Shown: positions 17,982 through 27,144 of the stretch, in pieces | Layout of the letters: every line of letters begins with the position of its first letter | Numbering within the stretch: position 1 is the stretch's first letter | NCBI RefSeq assembly: GCF_000954115.1 | Contig: NZ_CP010797.1 | Coordinates: forward strand, 4,774,001 to 4,838,000 | DNA length: 64,000 nucleotides | Direction of reading: 5' to 3' | From: Rhodococcus sp. B7740 | GTDB lineage: Bacteria; Actinomycetota; Actinomycetes; Mycobacteriales; Mycobacteriaceae | The notes under the pieces: model-generated | What the model was told of the DNA's origin: nothing | Database searches by the model: none | The model's input: the letters and a program-made list of their open reading frames with translations, nothing else | Program-made: the position numbers and the translations under genes

Positions 17982-19073
17982 TTGTCATTCGTTACCCGCA
18001 CGAGTACGCGGAAGGCAGCACTCGGCGGCGTCGCGTCGCTCGGTGCCATCGCCCTGATCGCAGGCTGTGGATCCGCCCCCGAAGACGAAGGATCGGGCGG
18101 AGGCGGATCGAGTGACTTCCTGCCCTGCATGGTCTCCGACAGTGGCGGATTCGACGACAAGTCGTTCAACCAGCTCGGGTTCGAGGGCTTGACCGAAGCC
18201 TCCGAAGAACTCGGCGTCGAGCCACGCACCGTCGAGTCCGCATCGCCCACCGACTACGGCCCCAACATCAACAACCTCGTCGATCAGGGCTGCAACCTCA
18301 TCGTCACCGTCGGATTCGATCTGGCCGACGCCACCAAGGTGGCCGCCGAGGCCAACTCCGACATCGACTTCGCGATCATCGACGACTCCACGATCGATCT
18401 GCCGAACGTCAAGCCGCTGACCTACGACGCGTCGCAGTCCGCATTCCTCGCCGGCTACGCGGCCGCGAGCTACAGCACCACCGGCGTGGTCGGTACGTTC
18501 GGTGGCTCCCAGCTGCCGACCGTCACCATCTTCATGGACGGCTTCGCAGACGGCGTGAACTACTTCAACGAGCAGAAGGGCGAAGCGGTCCGCGTCATCG
18601 GCTGGGACGTACCCTCGCAGAACGGCTCGTTCACCGGCGGATTCACCGCCAACGAGGTCGCGAAGAACACCGCCCAGGGTCTGATCGACCAGAACGCGGA
18701 CGTCATCTTCCCGGTCGGCGGTCCCATCTATCAGAGTGCGGCACAGGCCATTCGCGACTCCTCGCGCCCGGTCGCCCTCATCGGTGCCGACGCCGACGTG
18801 TTCGAGTCCGACCCCTCGGTCGGTGACCTGCTGCTCACCTCGGTGACCAAGGGACTCAAGACCAGCGTCGACGAGGTCGTCGCCAACTCCGGTGCCGATG
18901 CGTTCGACAACACCCCGTACGTGGGCACTCTCGAGAACGACGGAGTCGGTATCGCACCGTTCCACGACTTCGAGTCCAAGGTCGACCCCGCGCTGCAGGG
19001 CGAGCTGGACACGATCAAGGCCGGCATCATCGACGGGTCCATCACCGTCGAGTCGCCGTCGGCACCCAAGTAG
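17982..19073 (+). CDS. BMP family ABC transporter substrate-binding lipoprotein
   Basis: A 363-residue BMP/PnrA-like lipoprotein that captures nucleosides outside the membrane. The signal has twin basic residues and the lipobox LIAGC (Cys29). The mature part opens with the family start MVSDSGGFDDKSFNQ, and has VDQGCNLIVTVGFDLADAT and FPVGGPIYQSA. I choose TTG at 17982 because GGAGG lies five bases upstream; the frame opens at TTG 17970. It heads the importer operon. Confidence 0.88.
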   Translation: MSFVTRTSTRKAALGGVASLGAIALIAGCGSAPEDEGSGGGGSSDFLPCMVSDSGGFDDKSFNQLGFEGLTEASEELGVEPRTVESASPTDYGPNINNLVDQGCNLIVTVGFDLADATKVAAEANSDIDFAIIDDSTIDLPNVKPLTYDASQSAFLAGYAAASYSTTGVVGTFGGSQLPTVTIFMDGFADGVNYFNEQKGEAVRVIGWDVPSQNGSFTGGFTANEVAKNTAQGLIDQNADVIFPVGGPIYQSAAQAIRDSSRPVALIGADADVFESDPSVGDLLLTSVTKGLKTSVDEVVANSGADAFDNTPYVGTLENDGVGIAPFHDFESKVDPALQGELDTIKAGIIDGSITVESPSAPK

Positions 19074-19095
19074 CAACAAGCGGTCGTAAAGGGAT

Positions 19096-20598
19096 ATGAA
19101 GCTCGAACTTCGCGGTATCACCAAACGATTCGGCTCGTTGATCGCCAACGACCACATCGATCTGAGCGTCGAATCCGGCGAGATCCACTGTCTCCTCGGC
19201 GAGAACGGTGCAGGCAAGTCCACGTTGATGAACGTGCTCAGTGGCCTGTATCGCGCCGAGGAGGGCCAGATTCTGCTCGACGACGTCGAGCAGAACTTCG
19301 CCGGACCGGGCGAGGCGATGACCGCCGGAATCGGCATGGTGCATCAGCACTTCATGTTGATTCCGGTGTTCACCGTCGCCGAGAACATCGTGCTCGGCAA
19401 CGAAACCACCTCGCTCGGTGGACGACTCGACCTCGTGGCAGCTCGGAAGCTGGTGCGGGAGATATCCGCGAGGTTCGGCTTCGACCTCGATCCCGATGCT
19501 CTCGTCGACGACCTTCCCGTCGGCGTGCAGCAGCGGGTCGAGATCGTCAAAGCACTCTCTCGTGAGGCCAAGGTGCTCGTGTTCGACGAGCCGACAGCCG
19601 TCCTGACGCCGCAGGAGACCGACGATCTGATGCGGATCATGCGCGAACTCGCGGCGTCGGGCACCACGATCGTCTTCATCACCCACAAGCTGCGCGAAGT
19701 ACGCGAAGTGGCCGACAAGATCACCGTCATCCGGCTCGGCAAGGTCGTCGGCGAAGCGAAGCCGACCGCCAGCAACACCGAGCTCGCGGCACTGATGGTG
19801 GGACGCGATGTGCAGCTGACCGTCTCGAAGGACCCGGCCACGCCCGGGGACGCGGCACTGGTGATCGAGAACCTGTCCGTGTTCGACGCCCAGGGCAACA
19901 AGACCGTCGACGACGTCAGCCTCGAAGTCGCGGCGGGAGAGATCCTCGCGATCGCCGGCGTGCAGGGCAACGGTCAGACCGAATTCGTCGAAGCCCTACT
20001 CGGGTTGCAGGACAACGTATCCGGCAAGATCAGCCTCGACGGCAACTCGCTCGTCGGGTCGACGGTGCAGGACGTGCTCGACGCAGGCGTCGGCTTCGTC
20101 CCCGAGGACCGCACCGTCGACGGACTGGTGGGCGAATTCTCCATCGCCGAGAACCTGATGCTCGATCGCTCAAACAGCATGCCGTTCGTGCGACGCGGCG
20201 CGGTGCAACGCGACTATCTGGAGAAGTTCGCATCGGACAAGCTCAGCGAATTCGACGTTCGCGCACCGGGAATCGGCACCGCCGTCGGACGCCTCTCCGG
20301 TGGCAACCAGCAGAAGGTGGTGCTCGCGCGAGAACTGAGCCGCGATCTGCGACTGTTCGTCGCTGCGCAGCCGACTCGCGGAATCGACGTCGGATCCATC
20401 GAATTCGTGCACAAACGCATTGTCGCCACCCGGGATTCGGGGATCCCGGTCATCGTGGTGTCGAGCGAACTGGACGAGGTTGCCGCACTGGCCGACCGCA
20501 TCGCCGTCATGTATCGAGGAGCAATCGTGGGAATCGTCCCCGGGGATACGTCCCGCGAAACACTCGGATTGATGATGGGCGGTGAACGCGGTGAGTGA
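19096..20598 (+). CDS. nucleoside ABC transporter, double ATPase subunit
   Basis: A 500-residue protein with two fused ATPase domains, the usual partner of BMP lipoproteins. Domain 1 has a full Walker A (GENGAGKST, about residue 34) and Walker B (VLVFDEPTAVL). Domain 2 has the degenerate Walker A GVQGNGQTE and a signature RLSGGNQQKVVLARELS with AAQPTRGID as its Walker B region, as in RbsA-type subunits. It starts 22 bases after the lipoprotein and overlaps the first permease. Confidence 0.92.
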   Translation: MKLELRGITKRFGSLIANDHIDLSVESGEIHCLLGENGAGKSTLMNVLSGLYRAEEGQILLDDVEQNFAGPGEAMTAGIGMVHQHFMLIPVFTVAENIVLGNETTSLGGRLDLVAARKLVREISARFGFDLDPDALVDDLPVGVQQRVEIVKALSREAKVLVFDEPTAVLTPQETDDLMRIMRELAASGTTIVFITHKLREVREVADKITVIRLGKVVGEAKPTASNTELAALMVGRDVQLTVSKDPATPGDAALVIENLSVFDAQGNKTVDDVSLEVAAGEILAIAGVQGNGQTEFVEALLGLQDNVSGKISLDGNSLVGSTVQDVLDAGVGFVPEDRTVDGLVGEFSIAENLMLDRSNSMPFVRRGAVQRDYLEKFASDKLSEFDVRAPGIGTAVGRLSGGNQQKVVLARELSRDLRLFVAAQPTRGIDVGSIEFVHKRIVATRDSGIPVIVVSSELDEVAALADRIAVMYRGAIVGIVPGDTSRETLGLMMGGERGE

Positions 20599-21829
20599 GG
20601 CCGAGCGGCCGTCGGTATCTCAGGAGCCGTCGAAGTCGCATGTCGTGTTGCGGCAGATCTTCACCGGCAGCGCGATCATCTCGGTTCTCGCGGTGTTGCT
20701 CGCGTTGATCGTCGGTGCCGTGCTCATCGCCGCCACCAACTCGGCCGTGCAGGAATCGGCCGGGTACTTCTTCTCCCGTCCCTCGGACATGCTCGAGGCG
20801 GTCTGGGATTCCGTTGCCGGAGCGTACTCGTCGTTGTTCCAGGGCTCGGTGTACAACTTCCGGCGTCCAGGATTCGAGAACGGCATCCGTCCGCTGACCG
20901 AGACGCTGACCTTCGCCACTCCGCTGATCGTCGCGGGACTCGGTGTGGCACTGGCCTTCCGCGTCGGAATGTTCAACATCGGTGGCCGCGGCCAGATGCT
21001 CATCGCATCGGCGTGCGCAGGCTGGGTCGGCTTCGGAGTGAACCTGCCGGCCGGGATCCACCTCCTCGTGGCCGTCGTCGCCGGAGTCCTGGGCGGCGCA
21101 GTGTGGGGCGGTATCGCCGGATTCCTCAAGGCACGCACCGGCGCTCACGAAGTGATCGTCACCATCATGCTCAACTACATCGCGTTCTACCTCGTCGCGT
21201 ATCTGCTGCGTACCCCCGGTGCTCTGCAGGCACCGGGATCGAACAACCCCAAGACCCCGCCCATCGCGTCGACTGCGGTGTTCCCCAAGCTCTTCGGCGA
21301 CCGCTACAGTCTGCACCTCGGATTCGTGCTGGTGATCGTCGTGACCGTCGCGGTGTGGTGGCTGCTCGAACGGTCCAGTCTCGGATTCCGCTTCCGCGCC
21401 GTCGGCGAGAATCCGCACGCGTCGCGCGTCGCGGGCATGAACGTCAATCGGATCTACCTGTACGCGATGATCCTGTCGGGCGCGCTGGTCGGCTTGGCCG
21501 GAGTGGCGCAGGTGCTCGGCACCGTCACCACCGGCTTCAGCGCCGACATCGACGCCGGAATCGGGTTCGACGCCATCACCGTCGCACTGCTCGGCCGATC
21601 GAAACCCTGGGGCGTGTTCTTCGCGGGAATCCTGTTCGGCGCGTTCAAGGCCGGCGGGTTCGCCATGCAGGCAGCCGAGGGCGTACCGATCGACATCGTG
21701 CTGGTCGTGCAGTCGGTGATCGTGTTGTTCATCGCCGCGCCGCCACTGGTGCGAGCGGTGTTCCGATTGCCAAAACCAGGTGAAGAGAAACTCGCGAAAG
21801 CCGAGACCGCGAAGGTGAGTGCACTGTGA
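20582..21829 (+). CDS. nucleoside ABC transporter permease 1
   Basis: A 415-residue membrane subunit of the BPD_transp_2 type, with about 10 hydrophobic segments and the coupling motif region RFRAVGENPHASRVAGMNVNR near residue 270, which docks on the ATPase. GTG at 20582 overlaps the ATPase gene; GTG at 20591 is an alternative. The C-terminus is lysine-rich. With the next gene it forms the heterodimeric channel. Confidence 0.9.
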   Translation: MNAVSEAERPSVSQEPSKSHVVLRQIFTGSAIISVLAVLLALIVGAVLIAATNSAVQESAGYFFSRPSDMLEAVWDSVAGAYSSLFQGSVYNFRRPGFENGIRPLTETLTFATPLIVAGLGVALAFRVGMFNIGGRGQMLIASACAGWVGFGVNLPAGIHLLVAVVAGVLGGAVWGGIAGFLKARTGAHEVIVTIMLNYIAFYLVAYLLRTPGALQAPGSNNPKTPPIASTAVFPKLFGDRYSLHLGFVLVIVVTVAVWWLLERSSLGFRFRAVGENPHASRVAGMNVNRIYLYAMILSGALVGLAGVAQVLGTVTTGFSADIDAGIGFDAITVALLGRSKPWGVFFAGILFGAFKAGGFAMQAAEGVPIDIVLVVQSVIVLFIAAPPLVRAVFRLPKPGEEKLAKAETAKVSAL

Positions 21830-23103
21830 CCACCTCAACCGACGCCGTCGGTGCCCCCGCCGAGGCGGTGCTGGGTCGCAGCTGGAAGGTGCCCACGATC
21901 CTCGGGGTCGTGACCCTGCTCGCTCTGGTGCTGTTCGTCGTCAAGAAGGGTTCGGGCACAAGCACATTCGCGTTGGCCTCGGAGGGCGACTTCTTCGCGT
22001 TGCCCGCCGTGGGCGTGCCGTCGTTCGGCACCGGTCTCGCAGTGGTCGTCGCGCTGGCCGTCATCACCGCATACGCGGCGTTCCTGGCCTCGCAGTACCG
22101 CTCGGCACCGCTGTGGCTGCTCGCAGTGTTCGCCGTGCTGTTCGTCTTCGGGTTCCTGGCCTGGGCCGCGGACGGTGAGACCATTCCCGTTCCCGGATTG
22201 CTCATCGGCGCGGTCGCTCTGAGTACCCCGCTGATCTTCGGTGCCATGGGCGGCGTGATCTCCGAACGCGTCGGCGTCATCAACATCGCCATCGAAGGAC
22301 AGTTGCTGGCAGGTGCGTTCGTCAGCGCCGTCGTCGCGTCGATCACCGGCTCCACGTACGTCGCGCTACTCGCGGCACTGATCGCCGGAGCGTTGACCGC
22401 GTCCCTGTTGGCCGTGTTTTCCATTCGCTACTTCGTGAACCAGGTCATCGTGGGTGTGGTGCTCAACGTGCTGGTGGTCGGACTGACCAGCTTCCTGTAT
22501 TCGGTGGTGCTCACCAAGAACGCCGAGACACTCAACTCACCACCGCGCTTCGCGCGCATCGACATTCCGGTGCTCTCGCAGATTCCGATTCTCGGTCCGG
22601 TGCTGTTCCGGCAGACGCTCATCGTGTACCTGATGTACGTCGCGGTAGCTCTGGTTTTCCTCGGGTTGTTCCACACCAAGTGGGGCCTGCGACTGCGCGC
22701 CGTGGGTGAACACCCGCAAGCTGCCGACACCGTCGGAATCAATGTCGCCCGCACCCGATTCTGGAACGTCTGCCTCGCCGGTGCCATCGCCGGCCTCGGT
22801 GGTGCGTACTTCACCCTGGGTTCGGTCGGAGCGTTCGGCAAGGAGATGACGGCCGGTGCCGGCTACATCGCTCTCGCCGCCGTGATCTTCGGGCGCTGGG
22901 ATCCGGTACGCGCGACGCTGGCCGCACTGTTGTTCGGATTCGCGTCGAACCTGCAGAACGTACTGGGCATCATCGGCTCGCCGGTACCCAGTGAGTTCAT
23001 GCTGATGCTGCCCTACGTGGTGACCATTTTCGCCGTCGCGGGCCTGGTGGGCCACGTCCGGGGACCGGCCGCAGCGGGCAAACCGTACGCGTCGCGAAGT
23101 TAG
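21826..23103 (+). CDS. nucleoside ABC transporter permease 2
   Basis: A 425-residue second permease of the same family, with about 11 hydrophobic segments and the coupling loop LRLRAVGEHPQAADTVGINVAR near residue 290. The GTG start overlaps the previous stop by four bases. The usual downstream cytidine deaminase and thymidine phosphorylase genes are absent; an acyl-CoA ligase with its own ribosome site follows after 99 bases. Confidence 0.9.
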   Translation: MTTSTDAVGAPAEAVLGRSWKVPTILGVVTLLALVLFVVKKGSGTSTFALASEGDFFALPAVGVPSFGTGLAVVVALAVITAYAAFLASQYRSAPLWLLAVFAVLFVFGFLAWAADGETIPVPGLLIGAVALSTPLIFGAMGGVISERVGVINIAIEGQLLAGAFVSAVVASITGSTYVALLAALIAGALTASLLAVFSIRYFVNQVIVGVVLNVLVVGLTSFLYSVVLTKNAETLNSPPRFARIDIPVLSQIPILGPVLFRQTLIVYLMYVAVALVFLGLFHTKWGLRLRAVGEHPQAADTVGINVARTRFWNVCLAGAIAGLGGAYFTLGSVGAFGKEMTAGAGYIALAAVIFGRWDPVRATLAALLFGFASNLQNVLGIIGSPVPSEFMLMLPYVVTIFAVAGLVGHVRGPAAAGKPYASRS

Positions 23104-23202
23104 CCCTCCACTACCTGACTCGGCGGTAGGGTCGTACGTCCGTTGTGACCGCTTTCACTGTAGGGTTCGATCATTGTTGCCGCAGTTTTTCGAAGGAGAG
23201 CC

Positions 23203-24792
23203 ATGAGCTTCCGCAGTCCCTTTCCCGATGTCGAGATTCCCGAACTCAGCGTCTACGACTTCCTGTTCGGATCGATCGCCGAGTCCGACCTCGACAAGCC
23301 TGCACTGATCGACGGAACGTCGGGTGCGGTCACCACCTACAAGACGCTGATCGGCCAGATCGACGCCATCGCAGGCGCTCTGGCCGCACGCGGACTCGAG
23401 GTCGGCGACGTCGTCGGACTCCACTCGCCGAACGTGCCCGCGTTCGCGTCGGTGCTGCACGGCATCCTGCGCGCGGGTGGAACTGCGACGACGATCAACG
23501 CGCTGTACACGGCAGAGGACATCGCCAAGCAACTCACCGGCTCGGGCGCGAAGTTCCTGTTCACCGTCTCCCCGCTGTACCCGCAGGCCAAGGCCGCCGC
23601 GGAGAAGGTCGGCCTCGACGCAGATCACGTCATCGTGCTCGACGGCGCAGAGGGCCACCCGAACCTGCGCGACCTGCTCACCCAGGGCGCACCCGCCCCC
23701 GAGGTCTCGTTCGATCCGGCCACCCACGTTGCAGTGCTGCCGTACTCCTCCGGCACGACGGGTGTGCCGAAGGGCGTCATCCTCACCCACCGCAACCTCG
23801 TCGCGAACGTGGCACAGATGGAACCGCGCGTCGGAATCGACAGCGACGACGCGATCCTGGCGCTGCTGCCGTTCTTCCACATCTACGGCCTGACGGTACT
23901 GCTCAACATCGCGCTCAAGCTGCGCGCGCACCTGGTGACGATGCCGAAGTTCGACCTCGTCGAATTCCTGCGGATCATCCAGGATCAGAAGCTCACGTAC
24001 CTGTTCATCGCACCGCCGGTGGCCGTCGCGCTCGCCAAGCACCCGATGATCGATCAGTACGACCTCTCCAGCGTGCACACCATCTTCTCGGGCGCGGCAC
24101 CGCTGGACGAGGAACTCGGCAAGGCCGTCGCGAAGCGTCTGAACACGCGGGTGCGTCAGGGCTACGGCATGAGCGAACTCAGCCCCGTCAGCCACGCCAT
24201 TCCGTTCGATCGCGACGACATGCCGCTCAGCTCGGTGGGCCAGCCGCTGGCGAACACCGAGAACAAGCTCGTCGACCCGGGCACCCTCGAGGAGATCGAG
24301 CTGCCCACAGAGGGATTGAGCAAGCCAGGCGAGCTGTGGGTCAAGGGACCGAACGTGATGGTCGGGTACCTCAACAACCCCACCGCCACCGCAGAAACCC
24401 TCGATTCCGACGGTTACCTGCACACCGGCGACATCGCCGTCGTCGATCCCGAGGGTGTCGTCTACATCGTCGACCGCCTCAAGGAACTGATCAAGTACAA
24501 GGGTTACCAGGTGCCCCCGGCCGAGCTCGAGGCATTGCTGCTCACGCACGAGGAGATCGCCGACGCCGCCGTCATCGGAGTGCTCGACGACGAGGGCGAG
24601 GAAATCCCCAAGGCATTCGTCGTCCGCCAGCAGGGTGCCACGATCGACGAAGAGGGCGTCATCGCCTTCGTCGCCGAGCGCGTGTCGCCGCACAAGAAGG
24701 TGCGACGCGTCGAGTTCATCGACATCGTCCCCAAGTCTGCGGCGGGCAAGATTCTGCGCAAGGACCTCCGTGCCGCGGAGACAGGCAAGTAG
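23203..24792 (+). CDS. 4-coumarate--CoA ligase family acyl-CoA synthetase
   Basis: A 529-residue adenylate-forming enzyme activating a carboxylic acid to its CoA thioester through an acyl-AMP. The AMP-binding loop YSSGTTGVPKGV is near residue 182, the QGYGMSE motif near 320, the YLHTGDIAVVD hinge near 405, and the catalytic lysine in SAAGKILRKDL close to the end. The plant-like 4CL grouping is by overall form; substrate could be a phenylpropanoid or fatty acid. AAGGAG lies 5 bases before the ATG. A strong hairpin follows the stop. Confidence 0.88.
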   Translation: MSFRSPFPDVEIPELSVYDFLFGSIAESDLDKPALIDGTSGAVTTYKTLIGQIDAIAGALAARGLEVGDVVGLHSPNVPAFASVLHGILRAGGTATTINALYTAEDIAKQLTGSGAKFLFTVSPLYPQAKAAAEKVGLDADHVIVLDGAEGHPNLRDLLTQGAPAPEVSFDPATHVAVLPYSSGTTGVPKGVILTHRNLVANVAQMEPRVGIDSDDAILALLPFFHIYGLTVLLNIALKLRAHLVTMPKFDLVEFLRIIQDQKLTYLFIAPPVAVALAKHPMIDQYDLSSVHTIFSGAAPLDEELGKAVAKRLNTRVRQGYGMSELSPVSHAIPFDRDDMPLSSVGQPLANTENKLVDPGTLEEIELPTEGLSKPGELWVKGPNVMVGYLNNPTATAETLDSDGYLHTGDIAVVDPEGVVYIVDRLKELIKYKGYQVPPAELEALLLTHEEIADAAVIGVLDDEGEEIPKAFVVRQQGATIDEEGVIAFVAERVSPHKKVRRVEFIDIVPKSAAGKILRKDLRAAETGK

Positions 24793-24809
24793 CTCGTTTC
24801 TCGAAAGCC

Positions 24810-24854
24810 CCAGCCGCGCCCTCCACCGTGCTCGACGGTGGAGGGCGCGGCTGG
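24810..24854. terminator. Bidirectional hairpin terminator
   Basis: A perfect 20-base inverted repeat (24810-24829 with 24835-24854, loop GCTCG) lies between the convergent stops of the acyl-CoA ligase gene (24792) and gpgS (24862). The stem is very GC-rich and lacks a long T-tract, typical of high-GC actinobacteria. Confidence 0.85.
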
Positions 24855-24861
24855 CTTCGTC

Positions 24862-25827
24862 TCACACCGGGGCGCTCACCGAGTTCCGGCGAGTGGCACG
24901 GAGGTAGTGGTCGACGGTGATCAGCGGGGGACGGTCGACAAGAGACAAGGGTGCCACGCTCATCGAGACCTGAGACCCGGTGGTCGAGAATGTGGTGAAC
25001 TCGGCTCCGGAATCGTTCAGGCCGAGGCGCGAGAACATCGTGGCGATGATCTGCCGACTCATGACCGCCAGCTCCGAGGTCGGTCGATTTCGATGCCGTC
25101 GGGTTCCCAGTCCGACCTGACCGATCGCGCCGATACCCAACCGGTCGCACGTATCGAGCAGGACACCGATCTCGACGCCGTAGCCGGGCGCGAACGGAAG
25201 TGCCTCCAAGAGGCGACGAGTCGCGGCGTATTCTCCGCCCAAGGGTTGGAAGACACCGGCGAGCTCGGGCCGAAGTGCCGTCAGCAGCGGCCGTACCGTC
25301 AGCTGCGTGACGCGGCCGCCGCCGTCCTCGTCGGTGGTGTCACCGATCGTCAGGGGTCGACGAAAGAAGCCTTTGACCAACTCGGCGTCGTCGTCCATGA
25401 CCAGCGGGCCGACGAGGGAGGGAACGAAGTGCGAACCGGGATCGACCAGATCGGAGTCGACGAACACCACGATGTCCCCCGAGGTCGCAGCCACGCCGCG
25501 CCACAGCGCTTCACCTTTGCCGCGGACCACGGGTGTGCCGGGTAGTGCGTCCTCCCTGGAGACGACGGTGGCACCGGCGCAGCGGGCCCGCGCGGCGGTG
25601 GCGTCGGTCGATCCCGAATCCAGCACCACCAGTTCGTCGATCAGGCTGCCCATATGAGGAGTCATCGAGGCGATGACGCCGGCAACGGTCTCCTCCTCGT
25701 CGAGAGCGGGTAGCACGACCGAGACGGTCCGGCCACGTTTGGCCCGAATGATGTCGGCGAGTGGCCACGGTGAGCGGGCCCAGGTGGCAGCCAGAGCCGG
25801 AGTGCCCGCAGCGTCGGTTCGGTTCAT
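24862..25827 (-). CDS. gpgS: glucosyl-3-phosphoglycerate synthase
   Basis: GpgS transfers glucose from UDP-glucose to 3-phosphoglycerate, the first step toward glucosylglycerate and the methylglucose lipopolysaccharides that regulate fatty-acid synthesis. The 321-residue GT81 enzyme has the nucleotide-binding start VSVVLPALDEEETV (about 35-48), a DSD metal motif at 124-126 and the LAGVFQPLGGEYAATRRLLE acceptor region. In M. tuberculosis the gene lies elsewhere (Rv1208); here it follows a mycolyltransferase gene after 35 bases. It could be the only copy or a paralogue. Confidence 0.9.
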   Translation of the reverse strand: MNRTDAAGTPALAATWARSPWPLADIIRAKRGRTVSVVLPALDEEETVAGVIASMTPHMGSLIDELVVLDSGSTDATAARARCAGATVVSREDALPGTPVVRGKGEALWRGVAATSGDIVVFVDSDLVDPGSHFVPSLVGPLVMDDDAELVKGFFRRPLTIGDTTDEDGGGRVTQLTVRPLLTALRPELAGVFQPLGGEYAATRRLLEALPFAPGYGVEIGVLLDTCDRLGIGAIGQVGLGTRRHRNRPTSELAVMSRQIIATMFSRLGLNDSGAEFTTFSTTGSQVSMSVAPLSLVDRPPLITVDHYLRATRRNSVSAPV

Positions 25828-25862
25828 CGCTTTTCCTTCGTCATCGCTCGAGGAGTCACGGG

Positions 25863-26885
25863 TCAGGACGTGCCGGTCGGCAGCCCCAACGACGGTGCGA
25901 TCACCGACCACGAGTCGTGCAGATCCTGTTGCCAATAGGCCCAGGAGTGGGTCCCGTTGGGTCGGAAGTTGTAGGTGGCCTCGATGTCGAGCTCCTGCAA
26001 GCGTTTCTGCATCTGTTGCGAGCACACATCGGTCGTCGCCTCGATCACGGCACCGACGGCGAGTTGCTGGGCGAGCTTGCCGTAATCGCTGCCGATACCG
26101 GGACCACCCGGTACGTCGAATGCCCCGGGCGCTCCCGTTCCGGACGAGATGTACACGTCGATGCCGCGCAACCCCTCGGCATTGACGTAGGGGTCGTTGG
26201 CAATCCAGTCGGCGCTTCCCTGGGGTCCCCACATGTTGGTGGTCGACCCACCGCCGCGGGCTTCTACCACCGACCTGACGTACATGGCACCCACCGGGTC
26301 GCTGGTACGCGCGCATCCGCTGAACGCCGCGACGGATCGATACACCGACGGGTGGGCGATCGCCAACTGCAGGACGGACGTGCCTGCCATCGAGATACCG
26401 GCGACCGAATTGGCCCCGTTGCCGTCGAGCAGAGCATCCATCAACGGAGGAAGTTCCCGACCGAGGAAGGTGGACCACATGTTTCGGCCCAGAACCGGAT
26501 CGTCGTGCAGCCAGTCGGTGTAGTAGCTCGCTGCGCCGCCGCGCGGGACGACCACGTTGACGTTCTTGTCTCCGAAGAAGCCGGCGATGTCGGTCTGATC
26601 GAACCAGCTGCTTCCCCCGTCGCCGCCCGCCGCTCCGTTGAGTAGGTAGAGCGTCGGTGAACCGGGTTGTGCCGACCGAAATACGTCGACCTGGATATCG
26701 CGGTCCATGGCTGCCGAATGCACCCACACGATGTCTCGTCGGTCGGCAATGCCCTCGACGCCGACCACCGACGAGGTGGTTTCGGCGGTAGCCGGTGCCG
26801 CCGTGCTCGACAGGAGAACGACGGCGGTAGCGAGCGCGCTCAGAGCCGACGAGGTCGCCTGACCGAGGCGAAATCGACTGGGCAT
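25863..26885 (-). CDS. Secreted mycolyltransferase/esterase (antigen 85-like)
   Basis: A 340-residue exported alpha/beta hydrolase. A signal peptide ends about residue 34 (PATA). The nucleophile elbow is GISMAG (Ser165) and the late His is in GTHSW (His313); PTLYLLNGAAGGDG carries the oxyanion region. Antigen-85-type enzymes move mycolic acid from trehalose monomycolate to trehalose or arabinogalactan. The start used is the ATG at 26885; an in-frame ATG 9 codons upstream exists. It is divergent from the PapA-like gene and is the likely first gene of an operon with gpgS. Confidence 0.88.
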   Translation of the reverse strand: MPSRFRLGQATSSALSALATAVVLLSSTAAPATAETTSSVVGVEGIADRRDIVWVHSAAMDRDIQVDVFRSAQPGSPTLYLLNGAAGGDGGSSWFDQTDIAGFFGDKNVNVVVPRGGAASYYTDWLHDDPVLGRNMWSTFLGRELPPLMDALLDGNGANSVAGISMAGTSVLQLAIAHPSVYRSVAAFSGCARTSDPVGAMYVRSVVEARGGGSTTNMWGPQGSADWIANDPYVNAEGLRGIDVYISSGTGAPGAFDVPGGPGIGSDYGKLAQQLAVGAVIEATTDVCSQQMQKRLQELDIEATYNFRPNGTHSWAYWQQDLHDSWSVIAPSLGLPTGTS

Positions 26886-26977
26886 CAATGGTTCCTGACA
26901 TCGTGGGAGCAATGCGCGAGCGGCCCGTGTCCGACGCGGTACGACCTCAGACGGTAGATCGGAACACTGTCATCGAC

Positions 26978-26996
26978 AACAATGCTGACGATTGTT
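26978..26996. promoter_or_regulatory. Palindrome in the mycolyltransferase/PapA divergent region
   Basis: AACAAT and ATTGTT are perfect arms around GCTGACG, 93 bases from one start and 149 from the other. It is placed to serve both promoters, possibly as an operator. Confidence 0.4.
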
Positions 26997-27144
26997 CAGT
27001 TTTGACACAGATATCCCGCGGATCGTTGTCAATTTTCCAAAATGCTCGTCGGCGGGTTTCTCGGCCTCGGCCCGGATGATGCACTGGCTCCTCCGACGCA
27101 CTTCTCCGCGTCGAATCGCTCTGTCTCCTTCGAAAGGTTGTGTC

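Noticed and set aside
23145..24920. A 591-codon frame overlapping the acyl-CoA ligase gene
   Set aside because: It is a shifted-frame shadow, arginine-rich and without domains; the ligase frame carries all AMP-binding motifs.
25828..26901. N-terminal extension of gpgS to a 679-residue protein
   Set aside because: The extra 358 codons are the wrong frame of the mycolyltransferase gene; GpgS is complete from 25827.
26992..27144. Upstream start of the PapA-like gene
   Set aside because: The residues encoded there show no PapA similarity, overlap the palindrome region, and a good ribosome site precedes GTG 27145.
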